Below, piece by piece: positions 46,102 through 54,575 of a stretch of DNA of 64,000 nt. This stretch comes from Clostridium cellulovorans 743B (lineage in GTDB: Bacteria > Bacillota > Clostridia > Clostridiales > Clostridiaceae): positions 2,604,001 to 2,668,000 of the forward strand of contig NC_014393.1 of assembly GCF_000145275.1 (NCBI RefSeq), read 5' to 3'. A program made the position numbers and the translations under genes. Below the pieces are notes generated by a model. It worked only from the letters and a program-made list of their open reading frames with translations, was not told the origin of the DNA and searched no databases. Each line of letters begins with the position of its first letter. The stretch's first letter is position 1.

Positions 46102-46509
46102 TTATTTAACTATATCTCTAGCAAACTTCTTGGCTAAAATTAGATCCTCTTGGTTAGGTCTATTTTTATGAAGTTTCATAAACTCTCCTCTGCAGTGAAA
46201 TTCATCACTACAAACATTAATACCCCTAGATTCTAATAGCTTTTTCATTTCTGGATAAGCAGACTTTGCTATTGATGCCGTGCTGAAAACTGCAACCTTT
46301 TTAACACTACTATCTAGGTTCATTATAAATTTCTTTAAATCACTATCAATTCCTGCCCAATATAATGCTCCACCTATAAAAAGTATATCAGTGTTTTTTG
46401 AAACTCCTCTAGTAATTGGTTGTGCTACAATTCCTAATTCACTAGCTATAGCATCTGCCACTTTTTTTGTATTCCCTGATTTTGATAAATATCGTACTTC
46501 TATATTCAT
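46102..46509 (-). CDS. Flavodoxin
   Basis: About 135 aa from the ATG at 46507-46509, nine bases after AAGGAG; an ATG three codons earlier is too close to that site. The FMN phosphate loop is YLSKSGNTKKVADAIA; ILFIGGALYWAGID and VAVFSTASIAKSAYPEMKKLL match a single-domain flavodoxin. First gene of the operon with the radical SAM protein and two-component system. Confidence 0.85.
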   Translation of the reverse strand: MNIEVRYLSKSGNTKKVADAIASELGIVAQPITRGVSKNTDILFIGGALYWAGIDSDLKKFIMNLDSSVKKVAVFSTASIAKSAYPEMKKLLESRGINVCSDEFHCRGEFMKLHKNRPNQEDLILAKKFARDIVK

Positions 46510-46549
46510 AATAAGCATCTCCTTAAATAATTATTTAATATATGAGGAG

Positions 46550-46587
46550 ATTATAACCATTGTATATGACCTAAATGTGACCAAATG
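46550..46587 (-). promoter_or_regulatory. Promoter with 11-bp direct repeats before the flavodoxin operon
   Basis: TATAAT on the minus strand lies at 46550-46555. At 46567-46587 (plus strand) TGACCTAAATG is followed by TGACCAAATG, spaced 11 bases and covering the -35 position. Direct repeats one helical turn apart at -35 are typical of OmpR/PhoB-type activator sites, and the operon encodes such a regulator. Confidence 0.5.
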
Positions 46588-46610
46588 AAAATTATCTAAC
46601 TAAACCAACA

Positions 46611-46649
46611 AAGGTTCTAGAATCAGTTAACAACTGATTCTAGAACCTT
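46611..46649 (-). terminator. Perfect 18-bp hairpin after the isomerase gene
   Basis: AAGGTTCTAGAATCAGTT (46611-46628) is exactly inverted at 46632-46649 with a 3-base loop. The T-rich flanks are weak, but the position 40 bases after the isomerase stop fits a terminator. Confidence 0.7.
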
Positions 46650-46689
46650 AATTATTTTAATTTACTTTTGTCTCAAAACCCTAATGATA

Positions 46690-48171
46690 TTACTTGAAAG
46701 GATTTTCAGTTTTATAAAGCATCCCTTTTGGTTGATTAAAGCATAGATCATTAACACCTAGGTATTTAAATAAACTATAAATTGCTTTTCCGTGATGTCC
46801 AAATGCAACAGCTCCATGGTGAGGATATCTCTTTTCAATTAACACATGACGGTAGAATCTCGCCATTTCAGGAATTGCAAAAATACCTATAGCTCCAAAG
46901 GAACGAGTAGCAACTGGAAGAACTTCGCCTTCAGCAACATATGCTGTTAACTCTGCCTCAGCATTGCTCTGTAAACGGAAGAAAGTTATATCGCCAGGAA
47001 CAATATCTCCTTCTAGAGTACCACGAGTTATATTTGGTTCTTGATTTGGTTCTAAAGCTCTTGCCATAATCATTTGATTTTTCATAGTTCCACTTGTTAA
47101 CTTACATGCAGCTGTATTACCACAATGGAAGCCCATGAATGTATCTTTTAAAGTATAATCAAAGTTACCTTTGATTTCTGCTTCGTACATGTCAGCTGGC
47201 ACTGAATTATTTATATCAAGTAATGTTACTACATCTTGACTTACACAAGTTCCTATATATTCACTTAAAGCACCAAAAATATCAACTTCACAAGCAACAG
47301 GTATTCCCATTGCTGCTAAACGACTGTTAACATAACATGGGACGAATCCGAATTGAGTTTGAAAAGATGGCCAACATTTGTTTGCAAAAACAACAAATTC
47401 TCTTGAACCCTTATGTTCTTCCATCCAATCAAGCAAAGTAACTTCGTACTGAGCAAGTTTAGGTAATATACCAGGCATTTTATTTCCTTCACCTAGTTCT
47501 TGTTCCATACTAGCTATTACTTCTGGAATTCTTGGATCATTAGCATGTGCATTAAAAGCTGCATATAAATCAAGTTCTGAATTTTCTTCAATTTCAACAC
47601 CAAGATTATATAATTGCTTTATTGGTGCATTGCAAGCTAAAAAGTCTTGTGGCCGAGGTCCAAAAGAAATAATTTTTAAATTTTTAAGTCCAAGTAAAGC
47701 AGTAGCAACAGGAACAAATTCTTTAACCATATCTGCAACTTCAATAGCTGTTCCTACAGGATATTCAGGAATATATGCTTTTATATTACGTAATGCCAAA
47801 TTATAGCTTGCATTTAACATTCCACAATAAGCATCTCCACGTCCATTGATTAGGTTGTCCCCACTTTCTTCAGCAGCAGCAACAAACATAACTGGTCCAT
47901 CAAAATATTTTGCAAGCAAAGTTTCTGAAGTTTCAGGTCCAAAATTTCCAAGGTATACTACTAATGCATTTACACCTGCTTCTTTAACTTCTTTTAAAGC
48001 TTGTTCCATATGTTTTTCATTTTCTACGGTTGTAGGACATTCAAAAATATCTCCACTTATTTCTTTATAAGCTTTTACTACAGCTTTTCTGCGACTAGCA
48101 GATAATTCCATTGGGAAACAATCTCTGCTTACTGCCACAATGCCTAATTTTATTTCTGGTATGTTTTTCAT
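46690..48171 (-). CDS. L-fucose/L-arabinose isomerase-family protein
   Basis: Product of 493 aa with CGGAGG before ATG. GIVAVSRDCFPMELSASRR at the N terminus, VVYLGNFGPETSETLLAKYF, FANKCWPSFQTQFGFVPC and GMPVACEVDIFGALSEYIG (metal-binding Glu and Asp), and TFMGFHCGNTAACKL are those of the large ketol isomerase family related to FucI/AraA. Such proteins interconvert aldoses and ketoses with Mn(II). The exact sugar is not shown by the context. A cre-like site lies at its promoter. Confidence 0.8.
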   Translation of the reverse strand: MKNIPEIKLGIVAVSRDCFPMELSASRRKAVVKAYKEISGDIFECPTTVENEKHMEQALKEVKEAGVNALVVYLGNFGPETSETLLAKYFDGPVMFVAAAEESGDNLINGRGDAYCGMLNASYNLALRNIKAYIPEYPVGTAIEVADMVKEFVPVATALLGLKNLKIISFGPRPQDFLACNAPIKQLYNLGVEIEENSELDLYAAFNAHANDPRIPEVIASMEQELGEGNKMPGILPKLAQYEVTLLDWMEEHKGSREFVVFANKCWPSFQTQFGFVPCYVNSRLAAMGIPVACEVDIFGALSEYIGTCVSQDVVTLLDINNSVPADMYEAEIKGNFDYTLKDTFMGFHCGNTAACKLTSGTMKNQMIMARALEPNQEPNITRGTLEGDIVPGDITFFRLQSNAEAELTAYVAEGEVLPVATRSFGAIGIFAIPEMARFYRHVLIEKRYPHHGAVAFGHHGKAIYSLFKYLGVNDLCFNQPKGMLYKTENPFK

Positions 48172-48275
48172 TTTCTATTCCTCCGATAAATTAATAAGTT
48201 ATCTCTTCTTTGCTTTTTAAATCCGGTTTAATAAGTCTATTTTACTTCCCTTTTTCATTTTCATCAATATCTTTT

Positions 48276-48309
48276 TGAAATCTTTTTCACAATTATATTA
48301 ACGTAACGT
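48276..48309 (-). promoter_or_regulatory. Isomerase promoter with cre-like and palindromic elements
   Basis: Minus strand: TATAAT at 48292-48297; TGAAAAAGATTTCA at 48276-48289 matches the catabolite-response consensus TGWAANCGNTNWCA at all but one position; ACGTTACGT at 48301-48309, in the spacer, is a palindrome around one base. A site just after the -10 fits CcpA repression of a sugar gene. Confidence 0.4.
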
Positions 48310-48505
48310 AAAATAATAAATAAAATAATGAAATAAAACTTTTTGAAAGATATAAATCCTTATATTCACCTATAGTTTAATGTAGTTCAGATATATTCTT
48401 TTAACATTACATAAACCGTTTTAATAAAACTTTGAAGATCAAAATGGGTTTCTATTATAAAGACTGCATAAATAATTTACCTAAATTTTCAACTGTTTTT
48501 ACTTA

Positions 48506-48536
48506 AAAAATAAGAACTCACTTTATTATGAGTTCT
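48506..48536 (-). terminator. Minus-strand terminator separated from its gene by the insertion element
   Basis: On the minus strand AGAACTCA pairs with TGAGTTCT over an 8-base loop, followed by TATTTTTTAAG. No gene ends just upstream except the RTX gene on the far side of the insertion element. Confidence 0.6.
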
Positions 48537-48599
48537 CACTTAACTTTTTTATATAAACTACAGTTTTATTATAAAAACTTTTAGTTACTACTTAAATTA

Positions 48600-49754
48600 A
48601 CCTGTTGTGCTAGCAGATAAGTTTTCATTAAAAGGATATTTATACCATGATTTTAGGCAGTCCTATCCTATTGTCTCATATACTGTTTTTGGAAATTATT
48701 ATCCGAATACTAATTCTTTAATCTTTGATATTTCTATACCTATATTAAAAAATTTATTTATAAAATAGCAAAGATTATGAGCTAATATTTTATTTGATAT
48801 TCTTGTGGCAAATCCCCAAGTTGATTTTGTAAGAACCCTCTGCATATTTAATTGCTCGGAGAGCTGAGAAAAAGTAGTTTCTACTCTACGACGAGCCTTG
48901 AATATCAACTGCCTAAAAGGTTTTAAAAGTTTAGTTTTACTATTGTTACGATTTATTGTTAAAAGACGAATGTACCTTGTTTCTTTTAATTGCGAAGCAA
49001 CTTTTTGACCTATATATCCTTTATCACCTATTAGTATATCAATCTCTGAATTAGCTGTGAGTTCCCAGACGACATCTCTGTCATCAATATTTGCTGCTGT
49101 TACAGTAAAATCTGTGATATAGCCATCGAGGGCTACTAAAGCATGTAATTTGAATCCATAATATGTTTCTTTTTTCGAAGCGCATCGCCCGTAGGCAGCC
49201 TCCGGCTTAAAAGCTTTATGGAAATGAGCTCTCCCAAACTTACACACAGGAATTGGCATACTATCTGCAATTCTCATTCGGTCATATTGATAGTTAAGAA
49301 ATTTCGTTAACTCTTTACGAATTTCATCAATGACTCGAAATAATGACTTTCTAACTCTATGAAACCTCGGCCTACTACAAAAGTTGGGAAATAAGTCTCG
49401 TAGGTTTTTAGAGCAAAATCCAAACCATGCTTTTTCAGAGTCAATGGTTAAGAGTTCACCTACTAAAGAAATCGTAATTATTTCGCTATCAGTCATTACT
49501 GATTTAGCGATGTTACGACGATTTTTAATAAATGTTGGAGTTACTTTTTGGTAAAAGTCATCAATTATAACATAAGTGACAACAATAAAATCTTTTAAGT
49601 CATTTATTGTTATGGTAGAATCTTTATTAAACTCTGGCATATAGGTTAGCCTCCTATCATTAGATTAGTGGTGTTTTTTAATGATAGGTTAGCAAATATG
49701 CTGGAGTTTTTCTATTTGTAAGTATTGCCAGCGTATTTAACTAGCACAACGGGT
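48600..49754 (-). mobile_element. Complete IS982-family insertion sequence
   Basis: A 1155-base element. The left end ACCTGTTGTGCTAG (from 48600) and the right end, inverted ACCCGTTGTGCTAG (to 49754), match at 13 of 14 positions. It contains one intact transposase and is flanked by the 7-bp duplication TAAATTA. Intact ends and gene suggest a recent insertion. It lies between the RTX gene and what appears to be that gene's terminator. Confidence 0.92.
48699..49640 (-). CDS. IS982-family transposase
   Basis: Product of 313 aa, DDE superfamily. The catalytic residues are visible: Asp126 in RIADSMPIPVC, Asp206 in ILIGDKGYIGQ and Glu254 in RRRVETTFSQLSEQ. HFHKAFKPEAAYGRCASKKE and FKLHALVALDGYITDF are characteristic of the family. 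No frameshift or stop, so probably functional. Confidence 0.95.
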   Translation of the reverse strand: MPEFNKDSTITINDLKDFIVVTYVIIDDFYQKVTPTFIKNRRNIAKSVMTDSEIITISLVGELLTIDSEKAWFGFCSKNLRDLFPNFCSRPRFHRVRKSLFRVIDEIRKELTKFLNYQYDRMRIADSMPIPVCKFGRAHFHKAFKPEAAYGRCASKKETYYGFKLHALVALDGYITDFTVTAANIDDRDVVWELTANSEIDILIGDKGYIGQKVASQLKETRYIRLLTINRNNSKTKLLKPFRQLIFKARRRVETTFSQLSEQLNMQRVLTKSTWGFATRISNKILAHNLCYFINKFFNIGIEISKIKELVFG

Positions 49755-49847
49755 TAAATTAAATAGATATTGATCTGTATTTGGAACAGTAGAATTTGCA
49801 ACTTAACTCACATTTGCTAATCCGCTATCACTGATTCCAGCTATATT

Positions 49848-50390
49848 TTATACTGATTTTTCTAATATTAATTGGTAATTAGTTCCAAGTACTGTATTAC
49901 TAGTTATCTCCTGTATAGCTTGAACATCCCATACTACGTTACCTTCAAAACCTATTCTGTTAACTGCAAAAGTTCTATCAACTGATTCATAGTCAAAATA
50001 ATTCCAAATGGTTACTTTATCGTTAGTGCCGTCTACAGCTAGTATAAGATTTTGTCCATTTCTTACAGCTTTTACTTCTTCTTCTCTTATTCCAATCATT
50101 CTTAAAGTATCTACATCTAAGTCATTGTTTCCTAGCGTATAATTACCTATTATATCTTCCCCATATCCCTTTTGGAATATATAAGTATCGCTTCCTAGTC
50201 CACCTTCTAATATATCATTTCCAAAGCCGCCGTCGAGAATATCATCTCCACTTCCGCCACCTAAGATGTCATCTCCTAAGGTACCATTTAATATATGGTT
50301 ATCATTTACATCAGACGAAAGCATACTTTCACTTCCTAGATTTACAGTGTTGTTACTATTGGTTCCTAAGATTTTATTATCTGTTAACAT
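49848..50390 (-). CDS. Small protein with RTX calcium-binding repeats
   Basis: Product of 180 aa with GAGGAA before ATG. Residues about 35-70 carry four glycine/aspartate nonapeptides (LGDDILGGGSGDDILDGG, then FGNDILEGGLGSDTY), which form a calcium-loaded beta roll. After it, YIFQKGYGEDII and VKAVRNGQNLILAVD resemble the haemolysin-type calcium-binding-related domain. There is no N-terminal signal peptide and no type I exporter in the window. RTX repeats are common in Gram-negative type I substrates and rare in clostridia. It could be a small RTX protein, a fragment of a larger one, or an acquired gene. Its start lies about 240 bases after the neighbouring large gene. Confidence 0.82.
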   Translation of the reverse strand: MLTDNKILGTNSNNTVNLGSESMLSSDVNDNHILNGTLGDDILGGGSGDDILDGGFGNDILEGGLGSDTYIFQKGYGEDIIGNYTLGNNDLDVDTLRMIGIREEEVKAVRNGQNLILAVDGTNDKVTIWNYFDYESVDRTFAVNRIGFEGNVVWDVQAIQEITSNTVLGTNYQLILEKSV

Positions 50391-50570
50391 CTTTTTTCCT
50401 CATAATTGGTTACTACATTAAATTTGAACTTATTCAAATTATAGCTATATAATGTTTTAATTCCCTATAACTCATATTTCGTTTCATACAGATGTTTCTT
50501 TAGTAATTATATTTAGATAATTAAAATTCTTAAGTCCATGGTGTAAGATAAAACAGTGCTATTCATTAGA

Positions 50571-50610
50571 CAATAAAAAGATGATCCTTATTCAATATAA
50601 GAATCATCTT
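50571..50610 (-). terminator. Terminator of the large repeat protein gene
   Basis: Minus strand AAGATGATTCTTAT (50610-50597) pairs with ATAAGGATCATCTT (50591-50578), one mismatch, loop 5, then TTTTTATTG. Confidence 0.8.
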
Positions 50611-50632
50611 CTAAATCTTTGTTGCTAATGCA

Positions 50633-53600
50633 TTATACTCCTACAATTCCACTTACTATTGCAAGTATCTCAGATTTTGTTAAGTTACTTCCTTTGATTG
50701 CCTTAGCTTCTTTCACTGCTAAACTTACAGCTTTGATATTAGTTGAATTAACTGAAAGTATAGATAAAGTTGTATAGTAATTTATGACTAAAGAACCATT
50801 ATTTATATAATTTAGTGAATTTACAACAATTGATACATTAGCTTGTAATTTAGCTACAGTGGTATTATCAGTTGTTTTTACATAATCATTTACATCACTT
50901 AAGTTAATATCTGTTACGCCTTTTATACCTACTAGAGTAAAATCATCTAAGATTCCTTGACCTTGATCAATTCTGCTTCTTGCTCCATTCAAATCAGTTA
51001 TAGTATCATTAACTAATTGAACAATTTCTGATATTGTTAAGTTACTTCCTTTTATAGTTTTCATATTTCTAATTGCTGTACTAATAGGTCCAATATTTTC
51101 GGTATTAACTGCTGTTATGTTTAAAGTTGTATAATAGGTCATTACTGTTGATCCATTATTTATAGAATTTAATGCATTTACCACTGTTGTAACATTTGTT
51201 TGTAATTTAGCCAAGGTTGTATTATCTTTTCCTACTACGTAAGAATTTACATCATCTAAATTGATTTCTGTAACTCCTTTTATACCTATAAAAGTATAAT
51301 CATCTAAGGTTCCATTTCCATTAACAATTGAACTTTTTGAAGAATTAAAGCTATTTGTTGTATCTTGTACTATTACTGCTATATCTGCTTTTGTCAAGTT
51401 GCTTCCGTATAACGGTAACGCGTTTTTTATTGCTACATTTATAGGGGTAATGGTTTCAGAATTAACAGTTGTTATTCCTAAAGTCGTATAATTACTTATA
51501 GTACCTAAGCCTTTATTTATATTATTAAGAGCTGTAACAATAGTTGTAACGTTGGTTTGCATTTTAGCAACTGTTGTATTATCTTTTCCTTTTACATATG
51601 AGTTTACATCAGGCAAGTTTATATCTGTTACTCCTTTTATTCCTACTAATGTATAATCATCAATTGTTCCATTTCCGTTGTTTATATTAGTTTTCGCGTT
51701 ATTTAAGTTAACTATTGTATCAGAAACTACTTTTGCAATTTCAACCTTTAACAAATTATCACCCTTTAGAGTTTTCGCATCTTTTACTGCTAAATTTATA
51801 GGGCCAAGATTTTCAGTGTTAACAGAAAGTATTCCTATTGTAGTATAATTAGATACAATTGCAGTACCGTTATTTATACTATTTAAAGCATTTACAACAG
51901 TTGTTACATTAGTTTGTAGTTTCGCTAATGTAGTGTTATCTTTTCCTTTTACATATGAATTTACATCTGTTAAGTTGGTATCTGTTACTCCTTTTATTCC
52001 TAGCAATATATAATCATTAAGCGTTGCAGCTCCATTATTAATGTTAGTCTTTGAAGCATTTAATATGATTATAGTATCTGCTACTAACTTTATTATATCT
52101 GCTCTTACTAAATTACTTCCCTTTGAGATAATTTCATTTTTTACAGCTAAATTGATAGGGGTAAGATTATCTGTATTAACTGTTGTTATTCCTAAAGTTG
52201 TATAATTAACTACAGTTGCAGTACCATTATTTATACTATTAAGGGCATTTGCAATTGTTGTTACATTTGCTTGTAGCTTTGCTATTGTGCTATTATCTTT
52301 TCCTTTTACATAATCATTTACATCTAAAAGATTATTGACAGTTACGCCCTTTATTCCTAACAAGGTGTAATCAGCTATCGTCCCTAACCCAGTGTTTATG
52401 ATAGTCTTAGAATTATTCAAGTCAACTATTGTATCCGCTACAATTTTTACTATTTCAGCTTTTGTTAAGTTACTTAACTTCAAGGTACTGGCATTTTTCG
52501 CTGCTATGTTAATAGGTGTAAGATTCTCTGTAGTAACTGTTGTTATTCCTAGGAGAGTATAATTACTTATAGTAGCAGTACCAGTACTTATAGTATTAAG
52601 AGCAGTTACAATTGCTGAAACATTAGTTTGCAATTTAGCCAATGTAGTATTATCTCGCCCTGTTACATATTGATTTACATCAGCTAAATTTAAACTTGTA
52701 ACTCCTTTTATTTGTATTAGCGTGTAATCAGCTAATGCTCCTTGTCCATTATTTATTGCTATTTTTGATTGATTTATACTAATTATTGTGTCACTTACTA
52801 CTTTTGCTATGTCTGCCTTTGTTAAATTGCTTCCGTTTTTAACCTTTTCAGCTTTTACTGCTAAGCTAATAATAGTAACATTTTCTGTATTAACTGTTGT
52901 TATTCCTAAGATAGTATAATCACTTATAGTTACTGAACCGTTATTTATACTATTAAGAGGTTTTACAATTGCAGTTACATTTGTTTGCAATTTAACTAAA
53001 GTACTGTTATCTTTTCCTTGCACATAATCATTTACATCAACTAAGTTTATTTGTGTTACACCCATTATACCTATAGAAGTGTAATCACTTAATGATGCTT
53101 GTCCATTATTTATTCTGTCTTTTATGTCAACTAGATCAAGTATTGTAATATCTATTACATTTATTATATCCAGCTTGGTTAAGTTATTACCGTTTGCTAC
53201 TTTAGCATTTTTTATAGCTATACTCATAGCTATAACATTATCTTCGTTAACTTTTGTTATTCCTAAGGTTGTATAATCTGTCAATGTTGTAGAGCCATTA
53301 TTAATATTATTTAGTGCATTTACAATTAACTTAACGTTAGCTTGTAGCTTAGCTAAGGTGCTATTGTCCTTTCCTTTTACAAAATCATTTACATCAGCTA
53401 AGTTTATCTGAGTTACATCTGTAATTCCTAAAGAAGTATAATCTGATATAGATCCTTGTCCAGTATTTATTGCATTTAAGTAAGTTGAAAAATTACTTAG
53501 TATATTATTTACTACATATACTATTTCGGACTTCACTAAGTCGCTACCTTTTGTATCCTTTGCATTCTTAATTGCAAAACTTATAAGATCAAAATTATCT

Positions 53601-54130
53601 GCATTAACAGATGTAATTCCAAGAGAAGCATATGTACTACATGTCGCATAACCATTATTTACATTTTTTATAAGTGTTATAATCACTGTTGCATTTGCTT
53701 GTACTCTTGCTACTGTAGTAAGATTTTTTCCTGTTAAATAATCATTAACATCAACTATATTACTTGATGTTACACCTGTTATCCCTAATAAGGAATAATC
53801 ATACATTGTTGCACTGCCTTGATTTATCAAAGCCAAAGAATTTGTTATCATATTTGGAAGATCGTCAACTATCTGTTGTATTTCTGCTTCAATTAAATCA
53901 TTACCTTTAATTCCCTTTAAGACTTTAACTGCAGTATTTACTGGGCTTAAATTATTAGTGTCTACTCCTATTATACCTGCTCCTTGATAATCTGAGATAC
54001 TTGCATTACCACAATTAATGTTATAAGTGTAATTAACTGTTTGTGCACTTACATATGAGTTTATTATAAAGGTATTAGAGATCACTACAACTAAGATCAA
54101 CGCTAGTATCTTTTTAAAATATTTTTTCAT
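50633..54130 (-). CDS. Large secreted protein of alternating A/B repeats
   Basis: Product of 1165 aa with GGGAGG before ATG. Residues 1-30 form a signal peptide ending SYVSAQ. From residue 45 to the end it is built of a 119-aa unit repeated about 9.4 times. Each unit has an A half of about 64 aa (ISNYTTLGITTVNTENLTPI, then GSNLTKADIAKVVSDTI) and a B half of about 55 aa (LDDYTLVGIKGVTDINLPDV, then KGKDNTTLAKLQTNVTTIV). A and B share the core DYTxLGIxxVTxxNL and so arose by an older duplication. There is no sorting signal, SLH or enzymatic domain. It is very poor in Cys, Trp and His. An extracellular structural or adhesive role is likely, but I know no function. The end is an A half without B. 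Confidence 0.85.
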   Translation of the reverse strand: MKKYFKKILALILVVVISNTFIINSYVSAQTVNYTYNINCGNASISDYQGAGIIGVDTNNLSPVNTAVKVLKGIKGNDLIEAEIQQIVDDLPNMITNSLALINQGSATMYDYSLLGITGVTSSNIVDVNDYLTGKNLTTVARVQANATVIITLIKNVNNGYATCSTYASLGITSVNADNFDLISFAIKNAKDTKGSDLVKSEIVYVVNNILSNFSTYLNAINTGQGSISDYTSLGITDVTQINLADVNDFVKGKDNSTLAKLQANVKLIVNALNNINNGSTTLTDYTTLGITKVNEDNVIAMSIAIKNAKVANGNNLTKLDIINVIDITILDLVDIKDRINNGQASLSDYTSIGIMGVTQINLVDVNDYVQGKDNSTLVKLQTNVTAIVKPLNSINNGSVTISDYTILGITTVNTENVTIISLAVKAEKVKNGSNLTKADIAKVVSDTIISINQSKIAINNGQGALADYTLIQIKGVTSLNLADVNQYVTGRDNTTLAKLQTNVSAIVTALNTISTGTATISNYTLLGITTVTTENLTPINIAAKNASTLKLSNLTKAEIVKIVADTIVDLNNSKTIINTGLGTIADYTLLGIKGVTVNNLLDVNDYVKGKDNSTIAKLQANVTTIANALNSINNGTATVVNYTTLGITTVNTDNLTPINLAVKNEIISKGSNLVRADIIKLVADTIIILNASKTNINNGAATLNDYILLGIKGVTDTNLTDVNSYVKGKDNTTLAKLQTNVTTVVNALNSINNGTAIVSNYTTIGILSVNTENLGPINLAVKDAKTLKGDNLLKVEIAKVVSDTIVNLNNAKTNINNGNGTIDDYTLVGIKGVTDINLPDVNSYVKGKDNTTVAKMQTNVTTIVTALNNINKGLGTISNYTTLGITTVNSETITPINVAIKNALPLYGSNLTKADIAVIVQDTTNSFNSSKSSIVNGNGTLDDYTFIGIKGVTEINLDDVNSYVVGKDNTTLAKLQTNVTTVVNALNSINNGSTVMTYYTTLNITAVNTENIGPISTAIRNMKTIKGSNLTISEIVQLVNDTITDLNGARSRIDQGQGILDDFTLVGIKGVTDINLSDVNDYVKTTDNTTVAKLQANVSIVVNSLNYINNGSLVINYYTTLSILSVNSTNIKAVSLAVKEAKAIKGSNLTKSEILAIVSGIVGV
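50636..53998 (-). repeat. About 9.4 tandem 357-bp coding repeats
   Basis: A 357-base period encodes the 119-residue A/B unit of the secreted protein. Central and later units are most alike (for example ALNSINNGTA and YVKGKDNTTLAKLQTNVTT recur), while the N-terminal units are divergent. Confidence 0.88.
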
Positions 54131-54575
54131 ATATATTCCTCCCTTTCTTTTACTTTACAAGATTTTTACCATAAAATCCAAGACAAATTTCTACAAATTG
54201 CAATGTCTTCATAGTTGATAAGCATTATTTATAAAATAAGTTCTATTTTTTCCTCCTTTCTACTTAAATAAGGTCTCAAATGGATCTTCCAATATATTAT
54301 CATAGTCGTTCTTTTCTCGGAAAACTAAAATAATAATGGAAACTTTTAATTATATTTGTTTTTTTTTAAGTTCATTTGAAACTTAACTACCATTTATAAG
54401 CGATTTTATAAAATATTCGCCTGTATATATATTTAAATTTTCTTCCTTTCAACACATTTATCTCCTTTATATGGTATCTCATGTTTAAACTCAACTACTT
54501 TTGCAAATTGACTCATAAATAAAAAAGGTGGCTACAGTTAACTGAGCCACTTTTCCCCAAATATTCTATTGATAT
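54131..54575. other. Intergenic region with possible small or decayed reading frames
   Basis: On the minus strand 54433-54516 reads as 27 codons from an ATG (MSQFAKVVEFKHEIPYKG...) with no binding site. A second frame, 54387-54455, starts at GTG six bases after AAAGGAG and encodes 22 residues, eight of them Lys or Arg and none acidic. Further down, about 54265-54310 reads NDYDNILEDPFETLFK before a stop. These overlap in different frames, so either a real small peptide gene or the wreck of one gene is present. Confidence 0.35.
54521..54554 (-). terminator. Terminator of the esterase gene
   Basis: AAAAGTGGCTCAGTT and AACTGTAGCCACCTTTT pair on the minus strand with one mismatch and one further mismatch, followed by a T run (TTTTTTATTT), about 20 bases after the esterase stop. 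Confidence 0.75.

Larger units (their letters stand above)
48172..48592. other. Region between the isomerase and the insertion element
   Basis: It contains the isomerase promoter with its cre-like site and a minus-strand terminator at 48506-48536. No coding region is seen. Confidence 0.5.
48593..49761. repeat. 7-bp target site duplication flanking the insertion element
   Basis: TAAATTA occurs at 48593-48599 and 49755-49761, directly outside the inverted ends. Confidence 0.85.
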
